From assembly GCA_946481315.1 (NCBI GenBank), contig CAMLMH010000018.1, positions 1 through 19,800 of the forward strand: DNA of 19,800 bases, in the 5' to 3' direction. This DNA is from an uncultured Bacteriovorax sp. (GTDB lineage Bacteria > Bdellovibrionota > Bacteriovoracia > Bacteriovoracales > Bacteriovoracaceae). The position numbers and the translations under genes are program-made. Shown here piece after piece: positions 6,436 to 13,634 of the stretch. Within the stretch, counting starts at the first letter, position 1, and each line of letters opens with the position of its first letter. The notes below the pieces were generated by a model, which was given only the letters and a program-made list of their open reading frames with translations, searched no databases and had not been told where the DNA came from.

Positions 6436-9400
6436 CCTTGTCTTTTTTCTTGCTCAATACTTTATCGTAATTTCTGATATAAGCATTGGTTACTTTTTCA
6501 AACAGAGTTTGTCCATTCTCTGATTGGTACTTTCCTTTATTTCTATTTCTTGCATCGATGGCGTCTGCGAGTCGTTTTCTGTCTTCATCGCTCATACCAT
6601 TGTTACCATTTCCTGAATTATTGGCACTATTGTAAGAGCCGCTTGTGCTACCCTTGTTACCGCTTCCTGAGCCGGATCCGCTACCAAAAATATTTCCTGC
6701 AGCACCTAATGCTCCAGCCCCAAGGCTGTCAGGATTAAAGCCCGCACCATAAGCACCATTTGGATTGGCATTAGCTCCAGCTTGTCCAATTCCATTTGCT
6801 GCATTTTCATCAGCAGAGTTTGCAGTATCTGCCAGGCTCGAACCAAGTCTCGAACCACCGCCAGAGATCGGCTTAGAGAACTTACTCGTAAAGCTTGCAG
6901 CTGCCCTGTTCATTTTATCACTTCGTGTTTTGTCTCCACGTGCTGCTATTGCTTTTTTATAATGCTCGAATTTCTTTATTTGCCCTTTTCGATCTGCGCG
7001 CATTTTACCAACGGCATTTAGATAAGCTTTATCACTTGCAGTCAGTACACTGCGATTATTGCCTGTACTGAAGTTGCTTACGGCCTTCCCCATAGCATCT
7101 CCTGTATCCAGGGTGTTGTTATTAACAAAACTTCCAATTGTTTTAATTCTCTCCAGCTCAGCATCAATGGTTGCAATGTCCTTTTTAATTGCTGCTTTTT
7201 TCCCCGGATCTGAAGAGTTCATCGCACGCTCATATAATCCGAGAGTATTACGTAAATCTTCAAGGTACTGAACGTGAAGTCGGCTGAATCCACGGTTACC
7301 GTTACCAAAGGCATTTGCGGCATTGGCCGAAAGAGTTCCAAGTACATTATTAACCATATGGTCAACGTAGTTTCTCAATCCAACAGCCGGGTAACTGATT
7401 TCATTCAGTCGTGAACGCTTAGGATAAACAAAGTGGTATTCGTATGCATATTCTGCAAAGATAGCCAGGTTTGCTGTATCTTGTGGTTCAAAGAATTTCT
7501 GTTCAAGTGCAAACTTCTTCGCTGCATCCTTGATTTCTTTTATTTGATTCCCACGGAAGAAATATTTCTCTTCCAGGTTGCCCAATTGTGGCACGTATTT
7601 ACCAACAAGTGTTGGATCAAGGAATACTTCACTTAGATAAGACTCAGGAACAAATTCTCCTCCACCTTTCTTACCGCCGCCACCGCTAGCGCCTGGATTT
7701 TTTGCTATCATTGCGGCTTTTGCAGATTGAAATCCTTGTTCCATTTTTTCAGCATAAGTCGGGCCGTTAGGAGAATCTTTAAGAATTTGAGTTTTCTGAA
7801 TTCCCCATGGTACCCATGGATCCACCAGGAAGATACTTTCTTCCGTCATGCTTTCACTTCCATTTTTGTAACCCTTCTCACGGATAACCAGGAAGTCTTT
7901 AACACAAGCATTGGCCGATGTATGGACCTTACAGATATCATTCCATGGCTGAATCAATTCACGTGAATATTCAACACATGTTTCTTTCTTACCACAACCA
8001 TAAGATCTTATATATTTGTCGAAAATTTCCGGACGTTTTGTAATCCACGCTCCTCTAAGAGATGAGATCATCCAAAGTCCACCAGCTCCAGTTACAGCTG
8101 ATGCTGTAATAATTCCTGCTGCTCCCCAGGCAGTCAGGATAGAAGCCGTACCGAATCCTCCCATAATGGCGATAACCCCGGCAGCCAGAATAGCTCCAAG
8201 AACTGCCCCCAGAGCTGCAGCACTTCCTGAAGGGTTCTTAATATTGAAGTTGAATAATGTGTATGTCTTTTGAGTTGTTTCACTCCATACCTGGTCATCA
8301 TCCATATAAGCCTGGGCTTTTTTTACTTCTTCTTTTATTTTACTGTGATCGACAACAATGTCTCGATTGAAAGATGAAAGCTTACCAGTCCATGCAACGA
8401 TTAACTTTTTAGCTTTAACACCAGAAGCATCTCCATCCAGTTCTTCCTTAGGTGTTGTCGGATCGGTATACTTTGCGTATTCAGAACAGGACTCCATAAA
8501 GAATTTTTTCTTTTCTTCCAGTTTAATGTTAGCCAGCCCTTTAGCGTCCAGGCACATACATGTCAGTTCTTTGTTTGTCGCTTCAATGGTCTCCCAGAGC
8601 TTTTTACGATTTTCCTTACTAACTTTTGAAGCTTCTTTTAGCTTGTAATAAATTGAACCAGTAGGTCCGCCATTATTAGACCAGTAATCGGCAACACCAT
8701 CACCCGACATAACAAAGTCGAATCCCAGAACGGCCATTTCCAGTTCGAGCAAATTATTTTTATGCAAGTAAGTCATGAAGTCGTCTTTAAAACGAATTTC
8801 ACAGGTATCAAAATTGGATTTGCGGGTTAGCTTTAATGCATCAATTTTCTTTTCTTCAGGTTTAAAGGTATCAGACTTGGCAATAAAGCCGGCACCATAT
8901 TTGTCGCCATTATTTTTAATTGTTGAGACTATGTCACTGTTATCTAATCCCTGCTGAGAAGTTAAAAACTTTTCATCGTCAGCAGCAACTTCAGCATCAG
9001 ATTTTGGTTCTTTGCCCGGAATGTAGGCAAGATCAGATCCATCAGTACAGATACCATAGAGAGTCGGATTAGCAGAAACGCAGGTTGAGCTTGGTTTACC
9101 GCAGTTAATACCGCAACCACCACCAACTGTACAAGAACCCTGCTTGTCTTTAAAGGCAGCACCAATGGCCTTATCACAATCTTCTTTTGAAGCTGCTACG
9201 ATATTTGCCAAATCACTTGGATCATCGTCCGTTGCGTTTGGATTAGTTGCTGAAATAATGTTTGAATCAACACAAGCTCCCCATGAGCTAGGATTCGCTG
9301 AAGTACATGTAGTCGTAGGAACTCCACAACTCACGCCGCAACCACCACCGATACTGCAGGTTACCCGTCCGCTTAAAGTTGGTAATCGGGAGGCAATTGA

Positions 9401-10375
9401 AGCTTCACACTCCTCTTTCGTTGGAGCAGTAAAGTTATAGAGATCTGCATTCGAAGCTTCAGCTGCAGGTATAAAAAGATTAAGTGTGGCGACTAGAACT
9501 GATTTTAAAACAGAATGTTTAACCTGCGGAGGAATAACTGGTGGAACGTCCGGTATACAGATTCCGCTTTCGCTTTCAATCAGACCTTCACAACATTTTC
9601 TACCACGATCTGCTTTTTTCCCGCGTTGAACGCAGTCTTTACAGATAAAGTTTTCCTTACAAACTCCGCCCTGGCAGAGATTTGAACAACAGTCAGAATT
9701 GGCTTTACAGGCCTTAGTGTTTTCAACACATTCACCAATCCCAGCGACAAGTGAGTTAAATGGTAAACAAGAACCAACGCCACATACCGGATTCGTATTA
9801 CAAGCCTGGTTTTCGTCCAGAGGACGGAAGCAACGATAAACATCTTCGCAAACTTTACGTCGTGATCTAGGGTCTTCCACACATTCGTTTGAGCAACAGT
9901 CACCATCAACTTTACACTCGAGGCCTGTCTGGCGGCATAGATTACCATAGTCCTGACGAGGATCTGGAGCACAGGTATAACCTTTCTCACATCCGATATT
10001 ATTACAGATGTCATTTTCTTTTGCTCTTTGAATTGGACGTTGATTTATTTCGTTCAGTTGAAATTCAAGAAACGCAAAGAATGCTGCTTCGGCGTTTTGT
10101 GGTGTAACAGACTTATCTTTAGAGAAATTCTCAAATCGCTGTTTGATAACCAGTGCTTCATCTTTGGTAAGTTTTTGATGCTGATGTAATTCATCCAGAC
10201 CTTTATAGAACTCTGGTTTGATGATTTGTAGATCAACTTTTCCATGATTTTCCAGCTTATGCTGAGCAATTTCTTGCTTCACCTCATCGATGAATTTTTT
10301 CTTGTCACCTTCCTCGAACCTTCCGGCGTAAGCCAAGTTTAGAGTAAGGACGAAAAGGAGTATTGCTTTCAACAT
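6413..10375 (-). CDS. large exported Cys-rich protein of unknown function
   Basis: A 1320-residue protein not recognised as any named family. Visible parts: signal peptide (1-17, cleavage after AYA); charged helical segment (18-120); Cys-rich knot-like region with 24 Cys (124-273), including two C-x5-DCCSN-x-C units (154-165, 223-234); a second signal-like hydrophobic stretch ending AAEAS (286-308); two ~60-residue tandem repeats with six Cys each (312-371, 389-446), both carrying C-x-GGGCG-x-x-CG; a largely helical region; two Gly/Ala-rich hydrophobic helices (716-774) that could form a membrane hairpin; a GGGGKKGGG linker (898-906); and a low-complexity Asn/Gly/Ser tail (1170-1260) with an alternating GS run. 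GAGG lies five bases before the ATG. First gene of the four-gene operon. Probably envelope-exposed and disulfide-rich; function unknown. Confidence 0.85.
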   Translation of the reverse strand: MLKAILLFVLTLNLAYAGRFEEGDKKKFIDEVKQEIAQHKLENHGKVDLQIIKPEFYKGLDELHQHQKLTKDEALVIKQRFENFSKDKSVTPQNAEAAFFAFLEFQLNEINQRPIQRAKENDICNNIGCEKGYTCAPDPRQDYGNLCRQTGLECKVDGDCCSNECVEDPRSRRKVCEDVYRCFRPLDENQACNTNPVCGVGSCLPFNSLVAGIGECVENTKACKANSDCCSNLCQGGVCKENFICKDCVQRGKKADRGRKCCEGLIESESGICIPDVPPVIPPQVKHSVLKSVLVATLNLFIPAAEASNADLYNFTAPTKEECEASIASRLPTLSGRVTCSIGGGCGVSCGVPTTTCTSANPSSWGACVDSNIISATNPNATDDDPSDLANIVAASKEDCDKAIGAAFKDKQGSCTVGGGCGINCGKPSSTCVSANPTLYGICTDGSDLAYIPGKEPKSDAEVAADDEKFLTSQQGLDNSDIVSTIKNNGDKYGAGFIAKSDTFKPEEKKIDALKLTRKSNFDTCEIRFKDDFMTYLHKNNLLELEMAVLGFDFVMSGDGVADYWSNNGGPTGSIYYKLKEASKVSKENRKKLWETIEATNKELTCMCLDAKGLANIKLEEKKKFFMESCSEYAKYTDPTTPKEELDGDASGVKAKKLIVAWTGKLSSFNRDIVVDHSKIKEEVKKAQAYMDDDQVWSETTQKTYTLFNFNIKNPSGSAAALGAVLGAILAAGVIAIMGGFGTASILTAWGAAGIITASAVTGAGGLWMISSLRGAWITKRPEIFDKYIRSYGCGKKETCVEYSRELIQPWNDICKVHTSANACVKDFLVIREKGYKNGSESMTEESIFLVDPWVPWGIQKTQILKDSPNGPTYAEKMEQGFQSAKAAMIAKNPGASGGGGKKGGGEFVPESYLSEVFLDPTLVGKYVPQLGNLEEKYFFRGNQIKEIKDAAKKFALEQKFFEPQDTANLAIFAEYAYEYHFVYPKRSRLNEISYPAVGLRNYVDHMVNNVLGTLSANAANAFGNGNRGFSRLHVQYLEDLRNTLGLYERAMNSSDPGKKAAIKKDIATIDAELERIKTIGSFVNNNTLDTGDAMGKAVSNFSTGNNRSVLTASDKAYLNAVGKMRADRKGQIKKFEHYKKAIAARGDKTRSDKMNRAAASFTSKFSKPISGGGSRLGSSLADTANSADENAANGIGQAGANANPNGAYGAGFNPDSLGAGALGAAGNIFGSGSGSGSGNKGSTSGSYNSANNSGNGNNGMSDEDRKRLADAIDARNRNKGKYQSENGQTLFEKVTNAYIRNYDKVLSKKKDKDVVEAPK
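9038..9442 (-). repeat. two tandem Cys-rich protein repeats inside the large exported protein
   Basis: Residues 312-371 and 389-446 align throughout: a KEEC/KEDC element, a C-S/T-x-GGGCG-x-x-CG core, a T-C-x-SANP element, and a final G-x-C-x-D. The period is 77 residues. Each copy has six Cys at matching places, consistent with an independently folding disulfide-bonded module. Confidence 0.8.
9557..10006 (-). other. Cys-knot-like region of the large exported protein
   Basis: Residues 124-273 contain 24 cysteines, an even number. Two units read C-x5-DCCSN-x-C, with further Cys spaced as in small disulfide-rich extracellular modules (knottin or Dickkopf-like patterns). Resemblance to those eukaryotic modules is in Cys spacing only and may be convergent. 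Confidence 0.6.
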
Positions 10376-10401
10376 ACGTACCTCGGGAATGCCATTTTTT
10401 A

Positions 10402-10431
10402 TTTATATCTAAATTTTAAGGGCTTATTGAA
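10402..10431 (-). promoter_or_regulatory. possible promoter of the 10375-2515 operon
   Basis: On the minus strand, TTCAAT (10431-10426) and TATAAA (10407-10402) are separated by 18 bases, about 30 bases before the ATG. The -35 is poor. The region also holds a hairpin AAACGG/CCGTTT at about 10439-10455. No other candidate looked better in this 160-base gap. Confidence 0.3.
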
Positions 10432-10535
10432 TGTGGGTAAACGGCTTGCCCGTTTTTGCCTGCTAAGTATTGAATAAAAAGAAAACTAAAGGGTTATTGT
10501 CCACTTTTTAGGCGGCCATTATTTCGGGCAGATTT

Positions 10536-12251
10536 CTATTTTTTTAATCTACTTAAGCCAAGCGAGCAGAAAATCACGGCCAGACTCCAGAGAATCCAGC
10601 TGATAGTAGGTACTTGAGACCAGTGATTGATAGACAGTCCCTCAAACATAATAATACCCGAGTAAAAAAGAACGGCAGATAAAAGAGCAAATCCGGTGAA
10701 GGCGAGTGCTCCCGCCAGAGATGCCAATTCTTTTTCATAACCCTGGCTTTTGACTTCAATCGCATAACCTTTGCGAGCAAAGTCACGCAGGAACCATTTT
10801 ATATGCCGGGGAAGAACTCTTAAAGATGATGTAATGTCCCGAGCTGCCCAGGCACCCTCTTCAATAAGTTCATCCTTATTAAACGTACTGTGAATGATTT
10901 CTTCAATATCTTCTTCCAGCATTCCAAAGATATTCAAATCAATTCCAAGAGATTTACCTACTCCATCTAGTGTTATGAGTGCGCGGAATACGATGTACCA
11001 CTCTCGTGGTAAGTAAATGCGGTGTTTTTTCAGTGTGTTTATTATGACGGTCAATAGATCAGAAAAATTAGTTTGCTTAACAGTCAAACCCACGAACGGT
11101 CCAAGAGATTCACGAACGTCTCTGATCAATGCGTCCATATCCGGAATGGTGTCGTATTCAGCTACATCCAGAAACTCATATACCAGATTTTCATAATTAT
11201 AAGAGAGAATGGCATAGATGATAGCAATAAAATGATGGCGTCCGCTTTTGCTAAGACTGCCCATCAATCCAAAATCGATCAGGCCAATTCTTCCGTCATC
11301 CAGATAAAAGAAATTACCCCCGTGAAGATCGGCGTGAAAAAAACCATCCTGCAGAAATGTTTTCAAAAAGAGCTTAACTCCATATTCCATCTTCGGAACA
11401 ATTTCCATTCGCCTGGCCAGTATTTCTTCACTATTACTGAATGGGATACCTTTGAGCTCTTCGATAACCAGAACGTTTTCGCTGGAAATTTCTTTGAAAA
11501 CTTTAGGAATATGATAGATCCCTTTTGTGTCGTGTTTTTCGATGTTTTTTTTAAGACGTTCACAATTGAGTGCTTCGACATTAAAATTGAGTTCGCGGTG
11601 AAGAGTAAGAGCAAAATCTGTCACGACCCGGGACAACCCAAGATATCTTAACTCGGCACTAACCTTTTCTGCCTGATGGGCGAGAAATAACAGAATAGAG
11701 AAATCTGTTTCGATTTCTTTATCAACTCCCGGTCTTCGTACTTTAAGCACGACGGGTGTTCCATCCATCAGCACGGCTTTAAAAACTACACCGATTGAAG
11801 CCGTTCCAATAGCGGTTCGGTCAATAGTGCGAAAAACCTGTTCAATTGGTTTACCCAAGGTCATTTCAATGGTTTTTTGGACTTCTTCAAATGCGACAGG
11901 CTTTACTTTATCGCGCAACATTTTCATCTCATCAATGAATGATGGGTGAAATAAGTCTTCACGTGAGCTTAGAAGCTGACCAAATTTTATAAATGCTGGT
12001 CCTAATTCCTCGAAACATTTTCTTAAACGAAAACCAAGAACCTGGTTCCAGTCTTTTTCAGATTTGTTGGCCAGTTCATCTCGAATTCTCTTTTTTGATT
12101 TAGGCAGTACAAAATTTGGAATTTTAGCAGTTGCTCCCTTGGTGATGAATTCATCAAAACCGTGTCGGGCAAAAACCAGGATAATTTCCTGGAGCCTTCC
12201 CACATTTCTAATTGTTTTCGACAATCCGATGCCTGCTTTAATCAAATCCAT
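10536..12251 (-). CDS. ABC1/UbiB-family atypical kinase
   Basis: A 571-residue member of the ABC1 (ADCK/UbiB) family of protein-kinase-like ATPases, which support ubiquinone or other isoprenoid-lipid metabolism; usual length about 540-560. Family marks in order: the KxGQ motif as KFGQ (89-92), the Ala-rich/Gly loop as AIGTASIG (147-154), catalytic Lys170, HRELNF (218-223), the catalytic loop HADLHGGN (306-313) and metal-binding DFG (326-328). Two C-terminal membrane helices (about 511-535 and 548-566) anchor it, as in UbiB. Start ATG at 12251 has AAAGG seven bases upstream and a good promoter (12282-12312). No quinone-biosynthesis genes are adjacent, so I do not assign ubiB itself; a general ABC1-family role is safer. 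Confidence 0.9.
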   Translation of the reverse strand: MDLIKAGIGLSKTIRNVGRLQEIILVFARHGFDEFITKGATAKIPNFVLPKSKKRIRDELANKSEKDWNQVLGFRLRKCFEELGPAFIKFGQLLSSREDLFHPSFIDEMKMLRDKVKPVAFEEVQKTIEMTLGKPIEQVFRTIDRTAIGTASIGVVFKAVLMDGTPVVLKVRRPGVDKEIETDFSILLFLAHQAEKVSAELRYLGLSRVVTDFALTLHRELNFNVEALNCERLKKNIEKHDTKGIYHIPKVFKEISSENVLVIEELKGIPFSNSEEILARRMEIVPKMEYGVKLFLKTFLQDGFFHADLHGGNFFYLDDGRIGLIDFGLMGSLSKSGRHHFIAIIYAILSYNYENLVYEFLDVAEYDTIPDMDALIRDVRESLGPFVGLTVKQTNFSDLLTVIINTLKKHRIYLPREWYIVFRALITLDGVGKSLGIDLNIFGMLEEDIEEIIHSTFNKDELIEEGAWAARDITSSLRVLPRHIKWFLRDFARKGYAIEVKSQGYEKELASLAGALAFTGFALLSAVLFYSGIIMFEGLSINHWSQVPTISWILWSLAVIFCSLGLSRLKK

Positions 12252-12261
12252 GAAAAAACCT

Positions 12262-12289
12262 TTTGAATGAGATACCTCTATATTATAAT
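12262..12289 (+). promoter_or_regulatory. divergent promoter for the rightward gene run
   Basis: TTTGAA (12262-12267) and TATAAT (12284-12289) are separated by 16 bases and point rightward, giving a start near 12296 and a short leader before GAGG (12305-12308) and the TTG start at 12314. The two divergent -10 elements overlap almost completely, so the promoters should compete. Confidence 0.4.
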
Positions 12290-12312
12290 CAAAAAAAGTC
12301 GTTTGAGGTCAA
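12282..12312 (-). promoter_or_regulatory. promoter of the ABC1-kinase gene
   Basis: On the minus strand TTGACC (12312-12307) and TATAAT (12287-12282) match the sigma-70 consensus at 5 and 6 of 6 positions; the spacer is 19 bases, slightly long. The predicted start lies about 25 bases before the ATG. It overlaps a rightward promoter that uses the same AT-rich core. Confidence 0.5.
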
Positions 12313-12313
12313 T

Positions 12314-12838
12314 TTGCGCACATTTATCAGTTTCCCCCATATTTTTTTCTGTTGCTGCTTCTTTTTTGTGATGAGTTCGCAAGTTTACTCTGCTGAAACA
12401 TGCAGCCGTGTAGCGATAATCAATTTTCAAGAAGTGCTGGTCGATTCGAATACCTCAGAAAGAGGTGAAGGTCTTCGTTATCATCTGGAAAAAGACGCTG
12501 TCGCCAAGAGCTATCTGGATATCTATCAAAAAAACTCGGCCATTCGCTGGCCAAGCGCCATATTGGGAACGGCGGGAACCGGACTGATGCTCTTTGGCTT
12601 TTTTAATTCCAATTCTGAAGACAGAAGGCTCTATCTGATTTCAGGAGGCGCTACTATTCTGGTGAATTTTCTGGTGACACGCACGCTGGAGATAACCAAT
12701 GAAGAAAATTTAACCCGAGCAATTGATGAATATAATAAACGCAATCTGCCAAAAATTTTCTTCAATCCGGAAGAATCTCAGGGTCAGATTGATTTTTCTA
12801 ATGTAAAGTTAGGGCTTGTGCAGCAATGGTCCTTTTAA
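12314..12838 (+). CDS. small exported/membrane protein of unknown function
   Basis: A 174-residue protein I do not recognise. I place the start at TTG 12314 because GAGG lies five bases upstream and because this start gives a clean signal peptide (RTFISFPHIFFCCC... ending at QVYS-AETC). The open frame reaches back to 12263, but that extension overlaps the divergent ABC1-kinase promoter and is unlikely to be translated. After the signal come a short mixed domain, two hydrophobic segments (around SAILGTAGTGLMLFGFF and LISGGATILVNFLV) separated by a charged loop, and a helix with the pattern NLTRAIDEYN before the C-terminus. It is probably inner-membrane or envelope located. The Cys shortly after the signal is not a clear lipobox. 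First gene of the run ending at 17123. Confidence 0.7.
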   Translation: MRTFISFPHIFFCCCFFFVMSSQVYSAETCSRVAIINFQEVLVDSNTSERGEGLRYHLEKDAVAKSYLDIYQKNSAIRWPSAILGTAGTGLMLFGFFNSNSEDRRLYLISGGATILVNFLVTRTLEITNEENLTRAIDEYNKRNLPKIFFNPEESQGQIDFSNVKLGLVQQWSF

Positions 12839-12848
12839 GGTTGAGTAA

Positions 12849-13142
12849 ATGAGTTCAAGTTTCAATTGCTATCATTGTCAAAAATCAATTCCGGTTCTCG
12901 GGGCTTTTAAAATCACCCGCACGGAAGAATGTCCATATTGCTCGACTAGTCTCCATTGTTGTAGAATGTGCAAGTTTTATGATCCGAAAGTCTACAATGA
13001 GTGTCACGAATCAAATGCCGATCGTATCGTAGATAAAGAGAAATCCAATTTTTGCGATTACTTTGTTCTTTCGGATGGAAAGAATGCTGGTGCTGACAAA
13101 GAGAAGCTCGTCAGTCTCGCTGAATCACTGTTTAAAAAATAA
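12849..13142 (+). CDS. small zinc-ribbon protein
   Basis: A 97-residue cytoplasmic protein with nine Cys. C7-x-x-C10 and C28-x-x-C31 make a zinc ribbon; C37-C38-x-x-C41, C52 and C69 may form a second site. The stretch from LHCC to NFCDYF looks strongly conserved: CKFYD, an acidic E-x-NADRI-VDKE run, then NFCDYF. I recall similar short conserved proteins in other bacteria but know no function. AAGG overlapping the stop of the preceding gene gives the ribosome site (eight-base spacing), and 15 bases follow before greA, so it is co-transcribed with both neighbours. Metal binding is inferred from the Cys pairs. Confidence 0.8.
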   Translation: MSSSFNCYHCQKSIPVLGAFKITRTEECPYCSTSLHCCRMCKFYDPKVYNECHESNADRIVDKEKSNFCDYFVLSDGKNAGADKEKLVSLAESLFKK

Positions 13143-13157
13143 GCACAGGAAAAAATA

Positions 13158-13634
13158 ATGGAAGAAGTACCTATCACCCTGGCCGGAAAACTAAAGCTGG
13201 AAGCCGAACTGGACCACCTGGTTAAGGTTGAACGTGAAGAAATTAAAGTTGCCATTGCTGAAGCCCGGGAATTGGGTGACCTTAAAGAAAACGCCGAATA
13301 TCATGCTGCTAAAGAAAAGCAGGGTATTATTGAAGGAAGAATTGCTCAACTGCAGGGGATATTGGCACGCTCACGAGTAGTTGAAGTCTCAAAAATCAAG
13401 AGCGATAAAATTGTTTTTGGGGCCACTGTTCACATTCTTGACACCACTAAGGATCAAACCTTTATTTACAAAATAGTTGGTGAAGATGAATCTGACCTGA
13501 GAGCATTTAAGATTTCTTACCAAAGTCCACTTGGCAAAGCGCTCATAGGTAAAGAAGTTGGCGATACCGTTATCGTCAAAGCTCCCAAAGGAGACGTCGA
13601 ATATGAGATCGAATCCTTTGAATTCGTCGACTGA
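13158..13634 (+). CDS. greA: transcription elongation factor GreA
   Basis: A 158-residue protein of normal GreA length. It inserts its N-terminal coiled coil into the RNA polymerase secondary channel and stimulates cleavage of backtracked transcripts. The tip motif GDLKENAEYHAAKEKQG carries the acidic pair D41 and E44 at the same numbers as in E. coli GreA. The C-terminal half has the FKBP-like domain, including the S-PLGKALIGK-x-VGD block near 128-143 that is typical of the family. AGGA eight bases before the ATG is the ribosome site. The 3' end overlaps the recG start by 32 bases, with the recG ribosome site inside greA, so the two are translationally linked. Confidence 0.97.
   Translation: MEEVPITLAGKLKLEAELDHLVKVEREEIKVAIAEARELGDLKENAEYHAAKEKQGIIEGRIAQLQGILARSRVVEVSKIKSDKIVFGATVHILDTTKDQTFIYKIVGEDESDLRAFKISYQSPLGKALIGKEVGDTVIVKAPKGDVEYEIESFEFVD

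Noticed and set aside
9580..10014. 144-codon frame within the large exported-protein gene
   Set aside because: Shadow of the Cys-rich coding strand in another frame, with no start signals.
10437..10457. Hairpin AAACGG/CCGTTT as terminator of the ABC1-kinase gene
   Set aside because: The T-run follows it on the plus strand, where no gene ends; on the minus strand the hairpin is followed by ACCC.
11073..11651. 192-codon open frame antisense to the ABC1-kinase gene
   Set aside because: Low-complexity translation without motifs or ribosome site; the opposite strand encodes an intact kinase with all family motifs.
12263..12313. Upstream ATG for the small exported protein
   Set aside because: It overlaps the promoter elements of both divergent genes and would bury the signal peptide; TTG 12314 with GAGG is better.
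13558..13602. Longer N-terminus of RecG
   Set aside because: It lies inside greA without a ribosome site; AAGGAG sits correctly before the ATG at 13603.
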